Assembly: GCF_009695745.1 (NCBI RefSeq)
Contig: NZ_VUNH01000005.1
Coordinates: 62,001-126,000 of the forward strand
Direction: 5' to 3'
Source: Pyramidobacter porci
Lineage (GTDB): Bacteria > Synergistota > Synergistia > Synergistales > Dethiosulfovibrionaceae
DNA length: 64,000 bases
A program made the position numbers and the translations under genes. Of this stretch, positions 16,659 through 24,782 are shown piece by piece (within the stretch, counting starts at the first letter, position 1; each line of letters opens with the position of its first letter). The notes below the pieces were generated by a model. The model was not told the DNA's origin. It did not search any database and worked only from the letters and a program-made list of their open reading frames with translations.

Positions 16659-17413
16659 TTACCAAACGGATCATCCCTTGTCTCGACGTCAAGGACGGGC
16701 GCGTCGTCAAGGGCGTCAACTTTGCGGGCCTTCACGACGTGTCGTCGCCGCCCGATCTGGCGCAATTCTACAGTTCCTGCGGCGCCGACGAGCTGGTGTT
16801 TTACGACATCACCGCGTCGTCGGAGGGGCGCAGGCTTTTCACGGAAATCCTGCGCGAGACGGCGCGCCGCGTTTTCATCCCGCTCACCGTCGGCGGCGGC
16901 ATCAGTGACGTGGCCGACTTCGAACGCGTGCTCTCCTGCGGCGCCGACAAAGTCAGCGTCAACAGCGGCGCCATCGCGCGCCCGCAACTGATCCGCGAAG
17001 CGGCGGCACTGTACGGCGACCAGTGCGTCGTGCTCTCCGTCGACGTCAAACGCGTGGACGGCGCTTTTCACGTGTTCGCCCGCGGCGGGCGCGACGATAC
17101 CGGCATGGACGCCATCGCATGGATCAAGCGCTGCGTCGGCGACGGCGCCGGCGAAGTGGTGGTCAACTCCATCGACACCGACGGCGTGAAAAAGGGATTC
17201 GATCTGGAAATGCTCGCCGCCGTCTGCGAAGCCGCATCGGTGCCCGTGATCGCTTCCGGCGGCGCCGGCAGCATCGGCGACTTCATCACGCTGTTCAAAA
17301 CGCTGCCCAAGGTCGACGCCGGGCTGGCGGCCTCAATCTTTCATTTCGGCGAAGTGAAGATCGCCGACCTCAAGGCGGAAATGGCCCGAAACCGTATTCC
17401 CGTCAGGCTTTGA
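16655..17413 (+). CDS. hisF: Imidazole glycerol phosphate synthase, cyclase subunit
   Basis: 252-residue TIM barrel partner of HisH. It forms IGP and AICAR. Visible: KRIIPCLDVKDGRVVKGVNF at the N terminus (catalytic Asp in CLDV), DELVFYDITAS, LTVGGGISD, and the second-half loops VVNSIDTDGVKKGFD and IASGGAGS. AICAR made here feeds purine synthesis. Confidence 0.97.
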   Translation: MITKRIIPCLDVKDGRVVKGVNFAGLHDVSSPPDLAQFYSSCGADELVFYDITASSEGRRLFTEILRETARRVFIPLTVGGGISDVADFERVLSCGADKVSVNSGAIARPQLIREAAALYGDQCVVLSVDVKRVDGAFHVFARGGRDDTGMDAIAWIKRCVGDGAGEVVVNSIDTDGVKKGFDLEMLAAVCEAASVPVIASGGAGSIGDFITLFKTLPKVDAGLAASIFHFGEVKIADLKAEMARNRIPVRL

Positions 17414-17432
17414 CCGAGAAAAGGACGATTGC

Positions 17433-18083
17433 ATGATTTCCATCGACGAACTGAAATTCGACGAAAAGGGACTGATCCCCGCCATCGTGGTCGATGCGGC
17501 CACAAAGCGCGTGCTCACGCTGGCCTACATGAACCGCGAGAGCCTGACGATCAGCATGGCCAAGGAACTGACCTGTTTCTGGAGCCGTTCGCGCCAGTGT
17601 CTGTGGCTCAAGGGCGAAAGCAGCGGCAACTACCAGCACATCGTCTCCATCGCGGCCGACTGCGACAAGGACGCGCTGCTCGTCATGGTCGATCCCGACG
17701 GGCCGGCGTGCCATCTCGGTACGACGTCGTGTTTCGCCAATCCCCTCTGGCGGAGCGAGAGCCGCGGCGAATTCTCGCTGGAAGAGCTGATGCGGCTCAT
17801 TGCCTCCCGCAAAACCGAGAAGAAGGAAAATTCCTACACCACGTACCTGTTCGAGAAGGGGCTCGACAAGATCCTCAAGAAAGTCGGCGAGGAATCCACC
17901 GAGGTGATCATCGCCGCCAAAGCGGAGGACACGAAAGAGACCGTCTACGAGATCGCCGACCTCGCCTACCATGTGCTGGTGCTGATGATCCAGGCCGGGA
18001 TTTCGCTCGACGACGTCATGCATGAGCTTGCCTCGCGGCATGTCATCGATCGCAAGGTAAAGCAGGAGAAAATGACCTCATGA
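17433..18083 (+). CDS. hisI: Bifunctional phosphoribosyl-AMP cyclohydrolase / phosphoribosyl-ATP pyrophosphatase
   Basis: 216-residue HisIE fusion for steps two and three. Residues 1-115 are HisI: TLAYMNRESL, FWSRSRQCLWLKGESSGN and the zinc ligands in DCDKDALL and ACHLGTTSC. Residues 125-205 are HisE, an all-helical MazG-like domain with KVGEESTEVIIAAK and ADLAYHVLVLM. The fusion is common outside Actinobacteria and archaea. Starts 19 bases after hisF. Confidence 0.96.
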   Translation: MISIDELKFDEKGLIPAIVVDAATKRVLTLAYMNRESLTISMAKELTCFWSRSRQCLWLKGESSGNYQHIVSIAADCDKDALLVMVDPDGPACHLGTTSCFANPLWRSESRGEFSLEELMRLIASRKTEKKENSYTTYLFEKGLDKILKKVGEESTEVIIAAKAEDTKETVYEIADLAYHVLVLMIQAGISLDDVMHELASRHVIDRKVKQEKMTS

Positions 18084-18871
18084 TCCGCGAGGACTTTCAC
18101 GTCCATACGACGTTCTGCGACGGCGAAGACCGCGCCGAGGCCGTCGTTCAGGCCGCCATCGCCATGGGCATGACGCGGCTGGGATTCTCCGGCCACGCGC
18201 ACACGCCCTGCGACGAATCGTACTGCATGTCTGCGGCGGGGACCGCCGCCTACAAGAGCGAGATCGCGGCGCTGCGCGAAAAGTACCGGCAGCGGCTGGT
18301 CATCTGCTGCGGCATCGAGCAGGATTATTTCGCCGATCTGCCCGCCGGCGACTACGACTATGTCATCGGCTCGGTGCACTATTTGAAGATCGGCGGCGAT
18401 TATGTGCCCGTTGACGAGAATCCCGAAATTTTTCAGAAGGCCGCCCAAAAATATTTCGGCGGCGACTTTTACGCGATGGCCGAACTGTACTATCGGCAGG
18501 AAGCCGACGTGGTCAGCCGCACTCACGCCGATCTGATCGGCCATTTCGACCTGATCGGCAAGTTCAACGAGGGCGGAAGATTTTTCGACGAAAATCATCC
18601 GCGCTATATAAAGGCCGCCTACGCTGCGCTGGACGCTCTGCTGGAAACGGGGCGTCCTTTCGAGGTCAACAGCGGCGCCATCTCCCGCGGCTGGCGTACG
18701 ACGCCTTATCCGTCGCCGCCGCTGCTGAAACGCATCGCCGCCAAAGGCGGCCGCATCGTTCTGTCCAGCGACAGTCACCGCGCCGCCACGCTGTGCTGCA
18801 AGTTCGACGAGTGCGAACGGCTCTGCGAATCCGTGGGACTGAAACCGGAGCGCTTCCGTCTTCGGCGGTGA
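18080..18871 (+). CDS. hisK: Histidinol-phosphatase, PHP family
   Basis: 263 residues. Removes phosphate from histidinol phosphate, filling the step that HisB does not cover here. Metal ligands of the PHP fold: DFHVHTTFCDG, GFSGHAHTP, IEQDYF, IGSVHYL, RTHADLIGHFDLIGK and LSSDSHRA at the end. Overlaps hisIE by four bases; last gene of the operon, followed by a strong terminator. Assignment to histidine synthesis rather than another PHP role rests on the operon. Confidence 0.93.
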   Translation: MIREDFHVHTTFCDGEDRAEAVVQAAIAMGMTRLGFSGHAHTPCDESYCMSAAGTAAYKSEIAALREKYRQRLVICCGIEQDYFADLPAGDYDYVIGSVHYLKIGGDYVPVDENPEIFQKAAQKYFGGDFYAMAELYYRQEADVVSRTHADLIGHFDLIGKFNEGGRFFDENHPRYIKAAYAALDALLETGRPFEVNSGAISRGWRTTPYPSPPLLKRIAAKGGRIVLSSDSHRAATLCCKFDECERLCESVGLKPERFRLRR

Positions 18872-18923
18872 ACGGGAAAAAGTCGGCATCGGCCGGAAAC
18901 GGCTCCTGGGCGCTCCGTACGCA

Positions 18924-18956
18924 AACGCCGGCGGTCAGACGACCGCCGGCGTTTTT
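18924..18956 (+). terminator. Rho-independent terminator of the his operon
   Basis: Perfect 13-bp stem (18924-18936 / 18941-18953), loop AGAC, T run to 18956. Confidence 0.92.
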
Positions 18957-18966
18957 CGTGGGATAC

Positions 18967-18982
18967 TGTTCCACGTGGAACA
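18967..18982. promoter_or_regulatory. parS-like ParB binding site (copy 2)
   Basis: TGTTCCACGTGGAACA, identical to the sites at 5589 and 53961, between the convergent his operon and mutM, 11 bases past the his terminator. Confidence 0.8.
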
Positions 18983-18989
18983 ATATCGT

Positions 18990-19874
18990 TCATCGAACGT
19001 CCTTTATTTTTTCCGCCGCTTCCTGCCGAAGCGAGGGCACTTTTGTTCCACTCCGCTTCTGGCAGCGCGGACAAAACACGCTGGAGCGGCCGCCGACGAC
19101 GGCGCGCTGCAACGTCGCGCCGCAGACGGGGCAGGGATCGCCGTCGCGCCCGTAAACTTTCAGCAACGGCGTGTTGCGGTATTCCGTGCCGCGTCCGCGC
19201 AGAAACTCTTCCGCCGAAACGGCGATCTGCTCCACGTGAAAACGCATCACCTCTCGGACCGCCCGCGCCAGGCCTTCCCATTCGGGACGGCTCAGCGAGG
19301 ACGCGGCGCGCGTCGGCCGGATCCGCGCGGCGAAAAGGATTTCGTCGCTGTAAATGTTGCCGATGCCGGCGACGACGCTCTGATCGAGCAGGCAGGTCTT
19401 GACGGCGCGGCGAGAGGCACCCAGCCGCTCTTTCAGCCAGACGGGCGTCAGCGCGGCGTCGAAGGGCTCCAGGCCGAGATCGTTCATGCCGGTACAGTCT
19501 TTCTCGCCCTTTCGCAGCAGCCAGAAGCGGCCGAAACGGCGCACGTCGGCAAAGCGCAGCTGCAGACGTCCGCTCAGCGAAAAAACGACATGCGTGTGCT
19601 TCTCCGCGGGAAATTCCGGCGGCACGGCCAGCAGCCGCCCCGTCATGCGCAGGTGCAACACCATCTCGGCGCCGTCGTCGAGGAAGAAGCGCAGGAATTT
19701 GCCGCGCCGTCCCATCCCCGTCACCGCGCGCCCCGTCGCGAGTCTGACGAAATCGTCCGGCGCCGGATGGGCGATCACGTCGCCACGGTTCAGCGCCACT
19801 CTTTCGATGCGGCGTCCGCAAATTTGCGGCGCCGTCACGTTCTTTACCGTTTCGACCTCCGGCAGTTCAGGCAC
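18990..19874 (-). CDS. mutM: Formamidopyrimidine-DNA glycosylase (Fpg/MutM)
   Basis: Base-excision repair enzyme that removes oxidised purines such as 8-oxoguanine. The N-terminal Pro is the catalytic nucleophile, so translation must begin directly before PELPEVETV: this is a GTG at 19874, with GGGAGG seven bases upstream; the TTG two codons earlier would bury the Pro. The protein is 294 residues: MPELPEVETV, HLRMTGRLL (Lys/Arg region), DQSVVAGIGNIYSDEIL, and a C-terminal zinc finger CPVCG...CPRCQ. About 20 residues follow the finger, slightly longer than usual. Confidence 0.95.
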   Translation of the reverse strand: MPELPEVETVKNVTAPQICGRRIERVALNRGDVIAHPAPDDFVRLATGRAVTGMGRRGKFLRFFLDDGAEMVLHLRMTGRLLAVPPEFPAEKHTHVVFSLSGRLQLRFADVRRFGRFWLLRKGEKDCTGMNDLGLEPFDAALTPVWLKERLGASRRAVKTCLLDQSVVAGIGNIYSDEILFAARIRPTRAASSLSRPEWEGLARAVREVMRFHVEQIAVSAEEFLRGRGTEYRNTPLLKVYGRDGDPCPVCGATLQRAVVGGRSSVFCPRCQKRSGTKVPSLRQEAAEKIKDVR

Positions 19875-19985
19875 GGTCAATCCTCCCGTCCTTCTCGTTC
19901 CGGGTTTGCCAAGGCCGCCGCGAGAACGCGCCTGCGCCCTTTCCGTCCCGTTCGAGAAATCGCTGAGATTTTAACACAGATTTGA

Positions 19986-20015
19986 TTTACAATCACTCGT
20001 GCAAGTGTTTATAAT
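19986..20015 (+). promoter_or_regulatory. Promoter of the glycogen operon
   Basis: TTTACA (19986-19991), 18-base spacer, perfect TATAAT (20010-20015). The spacer contains CACT...AGTG, a small dyad. Confidence 0.6.
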
Positions 20016-20070
20016 ACAAGTGGGAAATAATATCAATGCCGCACTTCAGGGCTCGGAGGAGGGAACAGAC

Positions 20071-22080
20071 ATGAACTTCGAATACAACAAAGCGATATGC
20101 CAGAACCTGCGTGAATCGCTGCGCCTGGAGTGGCTGGAAACCAACGGTCTGGGAGATTACGCCTCCAGCTCTATCGTTTCGTGCAACACGCGCCGTTATC
20201 ACGGACTTTTCGTCGCCAATCTCGACCGTCCGGCAGGGCGTCACGTGCTGCTGTCGGCGCTGGAAGAATCGCTGCTGCTTGGCGGGCACGAGTTCTTCTT
20301 CTCCTGCCGCCAGCATCCCGGCAACTTTTTCCCCAAGGGGCACGAATATTTGCGCGAGGCCGAGATCGGCGCCTGGCCGTTGTTCCGCTACCGCATCGGC
20401 GATGTCGTGCTGACGCGCGAGATCGTCATGCCGCACGGCGAACACCGCGTGCTGATCCGCTATTCGCTGGAAGGCGGCGCCGCGCAGGCCAAGCTGAGAA
20501 TCAAGCCGCTGCTCGCCTACCGGAATTTTCACGCGCTCACGCACGCCAACATGAATCTGCACGTGCGTACCTGGCCGGAGACAGCGGGCTTCAAGGTCGA
20601 GCCTTATGACGGGATGCCGCCGCTGTTCATGCAGACCGACGGACGTTTCACGTTTTTGCCGTCGCCCGATTGGTACTACAACGCCGAATACCTGATCGAG
20701 CGCGAGCGCGGCTTCCCCTACGCGGAAGACCTGTTTCAGCCCGGCCTGTTCGAGATCGAACTCGCGCCGCAGCGTCCCGTGATCCTCAGCGCCGCGCTGC
20801 AGCCAACCGGCAAAGCCGCACGGCTGGCGCGACTCTGGAACGACGAAACGCAGCGCCGCCTCCGCCGCAGCGACGACGAAAGCCTGACCGCCCATCTCGA
20901 GCGGGAGGGCGAAAAATTCCTCATCGACAGCCCGCGCAACGGAAAAATCGTGATCGCCGGCTATCCGTGGTTTGACGCCTGGGGGCGCGACACTTTCATC
21001 GCTCTGCCGGGGCTGACGTTCTGCGCCGGACGCAGCCAGGAGGGGGTGGACATCCTCGCGGGCGCGGGACGCGCCATAAAGAACGGCCTGATCCCCAACT
21101 GTTACGGAGCCGACGGCGTCCATCACAGTTACAATTCCGCCGACGCCTCGCTCTGGTACGTCTGGGCCGTTCAGCAGATGACCGAACAGGCCTCCAATGG
21201 GCTGCAGCTCGTCAAAAATCTGTGCTGGCAGCCTGTCAAGGAGATCATCGCCGCGTACGCGGACGGACGCGCCCCCCACACGCGCATGGATGAGTCAGGC
21301 TTGCTCCACGTCGGCGCTCCCGACACCCAGCTCACGTGGATGGACGCGTCGGTCGGCGGACGGCCGGTAACGCCGCGCTGGGGCTGCCCGGTGGAAATCA
21401 ACGCGCTGTGGTACAACGCCCTCGTTTTTGCCGGCAAGACCGCCGCTGCCCTGGGCGAAACGCCGCCGTGGGATAAAAAGCGTCTTGCGGCGCTGAAAAA
21501 GGAATTCCAGCGCCGCTTCTGGAGCGAAGAGCGCGGTTACCTGGCCGACGTATGGCGCGCGGACGGCGCCGACTGGAGCTTCCGCCCCAACCAGCTTTTC
21601 GCAGCCTCACTGCCCGAACCGGTGCTCGACCGGCCGCTGGCGGCGGAGATGCTGGCCCGGGTGCGCACGCTGCTGCTCACGCCGTATGGACTGCGCACGC
21701 TGTCGCCCGCCGACGCCAACTACAGATCGCTTTACGAAGGTTCGCCGGAAGAACGGGATTCCGCCTATCACCAAGGCACCGTCTGGCCGTGGCTGCTGGG
21801 AGCCTACGGCGATACCCTGCTCTTCGCTTTGTGGGATCGGCCGGCGGCCGCCCGGCATCTGCTGGGGACGATCACGCCGCTGTGCACTGCCCATCTCCGC
21901 GAGTACGGCGTCGGTTCAGTGGCCGAAATCTTCGACGCCGCGCCGCCGTACCGCCCCAACGGCGCCGTCGCCCAGGCCTGGAGCGTGGCGGAACTGCTGC
22001 GCGTCCTGAAAAAAATGCGGCGCGCCGCCCCCGGCGTGTATCGTCGCTGGGAGGCGCACCTGCGAGAGGAGACGATGTAA
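20071..22080 (+). CDS. Glycogen debranching enzyme (amylo-alpha-1,6-glucosidase type)
   Basis: 669 residues. The N-terminal half (about 20-280) is the GDE_N beta-sandwich (ETNGLGDYASSSIVSCNTRRYHGLFVAN); the C-terminal half is the GDE_C (alpha/alpha)6 barrel with GYPWFDAWGRDTFIALPGL, DASLWYV, QLTWMDA and HQGTVWPWLLGAY. It hydrolyses alpha-1,6 branches of glycogen. First gene of a four-gene glycogen set; ATG 20071 is preceded by GGAGGAGGG, while the open frame continues to 19999 without a good site. The next gene starts on the following base. Confidence 0.93.
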   Translation: MNFEYNKAICQNLRESLRLEWLETNGLGDYASSSIVSCNTRRYHGLFVANLDRPAGRHVLLSALEESLLLGGHEFFFSCRQHPGNFFPKGHEYLREAEIGAWPLFRYRIGDVVLTREIVMPHGEHRVLIRYSLEGGAAQAKLRIKPLLAYRNFHALTHANMNLHVRTWPETAGFKVEPYDGMPPLFMQTDGRFTFLPSPDWYYNAEYLIERERGFPYAEDLFQPGLFEIELAPQRPVILSAALQPTGKAARLARLWNDETQRRLRRSDDESLTAHLEREGEKFLIDSPRNGKIVIAGYPWFDAWGRDTFIALPGLTFCAGRSQEGVDILAGAGRAIKNGLIPNCYGADGVHHSYNSADASLWYVWAVQQMTEQASNGLQLVKNLCWQPVKEIIAAYADGRAPHTRMDESGLLHVGAPDTQLTWMDASVGGRPVTPRWGCPVEINALWYNALVFAGKTAAALGETPPWDKKRLAALKKEFQRRFWSEERGYLADVWRADGADWSFRPNQLFAASLPEPVLDRPLAAEMLARVRTLLLTPYGLRTLSPADANYRSLYEGSPEERDSAYHQGTVWPWLLGAYGDTLLFALWDRPAAARHLLGTITPLCTAHLREYGVGSVAEIFDAAPPYRPNGAVAQAWSVAELLRVLKKMRRAAPGVYRRWEAHLREETM

Positions 22081-23562
22081 ATGCGCGTGCTCATGCTTGG
22101 CTGGGAGTTTCCGCCCGACAAAAGCGGAGGCCTTGGCACCGCTTGTTACGGCATCACGCAGGCGCTGCTGCGAAAAGGCACCGACGTGCTTTTCATCATG
22201 CCGCAGACTCGCTTGACCGAGCACCCCGAGTCGCACGTCAGGCTGCGTTCCGCTTCGGGAACGCTGATCCCCGTCGTCTCGCGGAGCGAACCGGAGGCGG
22301 GGCGCGCCATGGCCGCGCCGGACAGCCATTCCCAAAACGGTACAAGGCCGCGGCAAAACTGCAGCATCGCGGAGCTTCAGCAGTTTGCCGCGCGGATGGT
22401 CGTGCGCGGCATCAGGTCGAGCCTCCGCCCCTACGACAGCGCGGTACGTTACGAACAACGACTCGGCCAGCGCGGGGCAAACCGCCGAACCAAAAGCGCC
22501 GGCGGAAAAGGCGAAATCTTTCGCCGCCTCGGGCTGCCGCAGTTCGACGGGAGCATTCAACCCGCCGACGCCGCTGCGTCGCCCTCACAGCCGCAAGACG
22601 CGGCCGTCCGCTGGAAGCCAGTCGAAATCCACGGCGGTTATGGTCAAGATCTGATGTCCGAAGTATACCGCTACAGTCTCGCGGCCGCGCAGATCGCGCG
22701 CGAAGAAGATTTTGACGTGATCCACGTGCACGACTGGATGACTTACCCGGCGGGGATCCTCATCAAGCAGATCACCGGCAAGCCGCTGATCACTCACATC
22801 CACGCGCTGGAACACGACCGCAGCGGCGAAAACGTCAATCCCGAGATCGCCCACATCGAGTGGGCCGGCATGACCGCCGCCGACCGCGTGGTCGCCGTAA
22901 GCTATTACACCAAGAGCAAAGTGATGCGCCTTTACCAGATTCCCGACGAAAAAATCGAAGTCGTCCACAACGCCGTCAACCGCAACGAATCGCAGCTGGG
23001 CTGGCGAGGCATCCCGCCGCATCGGGAGAAGCGCGTGCTTTTCATGGGCCGCATTACCTACCAAAAAGGGCCCGACTACTTCGTCGAAGCCGCTCGGCTC
23101 GTGCATGAACGCATGCCCGACGTGCACTTCGTCATGGCCGGCAGCGGCGACATGTTCTACCGCATGGTGCGCCGCATCGCCCAGCTGGGCATGGGGACCG
23201 CGTTCCACTTTCCCGGCTTCCAGTCCGGCGTGAACGTGGAACGGATGTATGCCAGCTGCGACCTTTACGTCATGCCCAGCGTCTCCGAACCCTTCGGCAT
23301 CGCCCCGCTGGAAGCCATGATCTGCGACACGCCGGTGATCCTTTCGCGGCAGTCCGGCGTCGCCGAAGTGGTGCGCAACGCGCTGAAGGTGGACTTTTGG
23401 GACGTTCAGGAGATGGCCAACAAAATCTGCGCCGTGCTCGCCTACCCGAAACTGGCCGAAGCGATGGTGAAGAACAGTCGCGAGGATCTGCGCCGCATCC
23501 GCTGGTCTGAAGCCGCCGATCGCCTGAACGCAATTTACCGTGACTGCATCCGGAGGAGTTGA
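22081..23562 (+). CDS. Glycosyltransferase family 4, glycogen/alpha-glucan synthase type
   Basis: 493 residues with a GT-B fold. N-terminal MLGWEFPPDKSGGLGTACYGI is the nucleotide-sugar synthase signature; VIHVHDWMTYPAGI and THIHALEHDRSGENVN follow; the C-terminal half has FMGRITYQKGPDYFVEAARLV and the E-x7-E motif in PSVSEPFGIAPLEAM. Residues about 80-190 form an unusual low-complexity, Arg/Ala/Gln-rich insert between the first strand region and the donor domain. The gene order debranching enzyme, GT4, GH57 is shared with Bacteroides-type glycogen clusters, which supports glycogen synthesis. Confidence 0.88.
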   Translation: MRVLMLGWEFPPDKSGGLGTACYGITQALLRKGTDVLFIMPQTRLTEHPESHVRLRSASGTLIPVVSRSEPEAGRAMAAPDSHSQNGTRPRQNCSIAELQQFAARMVVRGIRSSLRPYDSAVRYEQRLGQRGANRRTKSAGGKGEIFRRLGLPQFDGSIQPADAAASPSQPQDAAVRWKPVEIHGGYGQDLMSEVYRYSLAAAQIAREEDFDVIHVHDWMTYPAGILIKQITGKPLITHIHALEHDRSGENVNPEIAHIEWAGMTAADRVVAVSYYTKSKVMRLYQIPDEKIEVVHNAVNRNESQLGWRGIPPHREKRVLFMGRITYQKGPDYFVEAARLVHERMPDVHFVMAGSGDMFYRMVRRIAQLGMGTAFHFPGFQSGVNVERMYASCDLYVMPSVSEPFGIAPLEAMICDTPVILSRQSGVAEVVRNALKVDFWDVQEMANKICAVLAYPKLAEAMVKNSREDLRRIRWSEAADRLNAIYRDCIRRS

Positions 23563-23567
23563 GCGCT

Positions 23568-24749
23568 ATGCCATCGATCTGTTTCTATTTCCAGGTTCAT
23601 CAGCCGTATCGGCTGCGACACTACAGCTTCTTCGACATCGGGCAGGATCATTTCTACGAGGACGCCGAAGTCAACCGCACCATCCTCGATAAAGTGGCGC
23701 AGAAATGTTATCTGCCCATGAACGAACTGTTGCTGAAAATGATCCGTCGCTGGGAAGGGCGCTTCCGCGTCGCGTTTTCGCTCTCGGGCACAGCCATGGA
23801 TCAGTTCGAAGAGTACCAGCCGGAAATTCTCGACAGCTTCCGCACGCTTGTCGACACGGGCTGCGTCGAACTGATCTCGGAGACCTACGCCCATTCGCTG
23901 GCCGCGTTGTACGATCCCGACGAGTTCCGCGCGCAAGTCGCGCTGCACGACAAGCTGATCAAAAAACACTTCGGCGCGACGCCGCGCGTGTTCCGCAACA
24001 CCGAGCTGATCTACCGCAACGACATCGCGCGCATGGTCGAGGACATGGGCTACGAGGCGATCCTCACCGAAGGCGCCGACCACATCCTCGGCTGGCGCAG
24101 CCCCAACTACATGTACCAGCCGTCAAGCTGCACGAAGCTGAAGCTGCTGCTCAAGAACTACCGGCTGTCCGACGACATCGCCTTTCGCTTTTCCAACCGC
24201 GGCTGGGATCAATGGCCGCTCACCGCCGAAAAGTTCGCCGGCTGGGCGCACGCCGTCAACGGAGCCGGCGAACTGATCAACCTCTTCATGGACTACGAGA
24301 CGTTCGGCGAACACCAATGGGCCGAAACGGGCATCTTCGACTTCATGGAGGCGCTGCCGGCTGCCATTTTCGCCGATCCGAACTTCGATTTCGTCACGCC
24401 CTCGCAGGCGGCCGAGCGTTACTCGCCCATCGCCCGCATCGACGTGCCCAACGCCATTTCCTGGGCCGACGTGGAACGTGACCTGACCGCCTGGATCGGC
24501 AACGACATGGAATGCGACGCCATCGAGACCGTTTACTCGCTCAAGGAAAAAGTTCTGGCCGACGGCGACGAAGGCATTTTGCGCACCTGGCGGCGGCTGC
24601 AGACGTCGGATCATTTCTACTACATGTGCACCAAATGGTTCTCCGACGGCGACGTGCACAAATACTTCAATCCCTACGGCACGCCCTACGACGCCTATAT
24701 CAATTACATGAACGTGCTGTCCGACTTCAAAATGACGCTGGACGGCTAA
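23568..24749 (+). CDS. Glycoside hydrolase family 57 alpha-amylase
   Basis: 393 residues. GH57 motifs: FQVHQPYRLR at the N terminus, the nucleophile Glu in VELISETYAHS, RNTELIYR, and the acid/base Asp in NLFMDYETFGEH. It cuts alpha-1,4 bonds of glycogen inside the cell (no signal peptide). ATG 23568 has GGAGG about 12 bases upstream; a TTG at 23559 overlapping the previous stop is less likely. Ends YMNVLSDFKMTLDG. Confidence 0.93.
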   Translation: MPSICFYFQVHQPYRLRHYSFFDIGQDHFYEDAEVNRTILDKVAQKCYLPMNELLLKMIRRWEGRFRVAFSLSGTAMDQFEEYQPEILDSFRTLVDTGCVELISETYAHSLAALYDPDEFRAQVALHDKLIKKHFGATPRVFRNTELIYRNDIARMVEDMGYEAILTEGADHILGWRSPNYMYQPSSCTKLKLLLKNYRLSDDIAFRFSNRGWDQWPLTAEKFAGWAHAVNGAGELINLFMDYETFGEHQWAETGIFDFMEALPAAIFADPNFDFVTPSQAAERYSPIARIDVPNAISWADVERDLTAWIGNDMECDAIETVYSLKEKVLADGDEGILRTWRRLQTSDHFYYMCTKWFSDGDVHKYFNPYGTPYDAYINYMNVLSDFKMTLDG

Positions 24750-24782
24750 AAATCACGAGAGATCCGAGCAAAGGGGTATTTC

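Noticed and set aside
19230-19245. Fourth parS-like sequence inside mutM (TGCTCCACGTGAAAAC)
   Set aside because: Three mismatches to the consensus, not palindromic, and it lies in conserved coding sequence.
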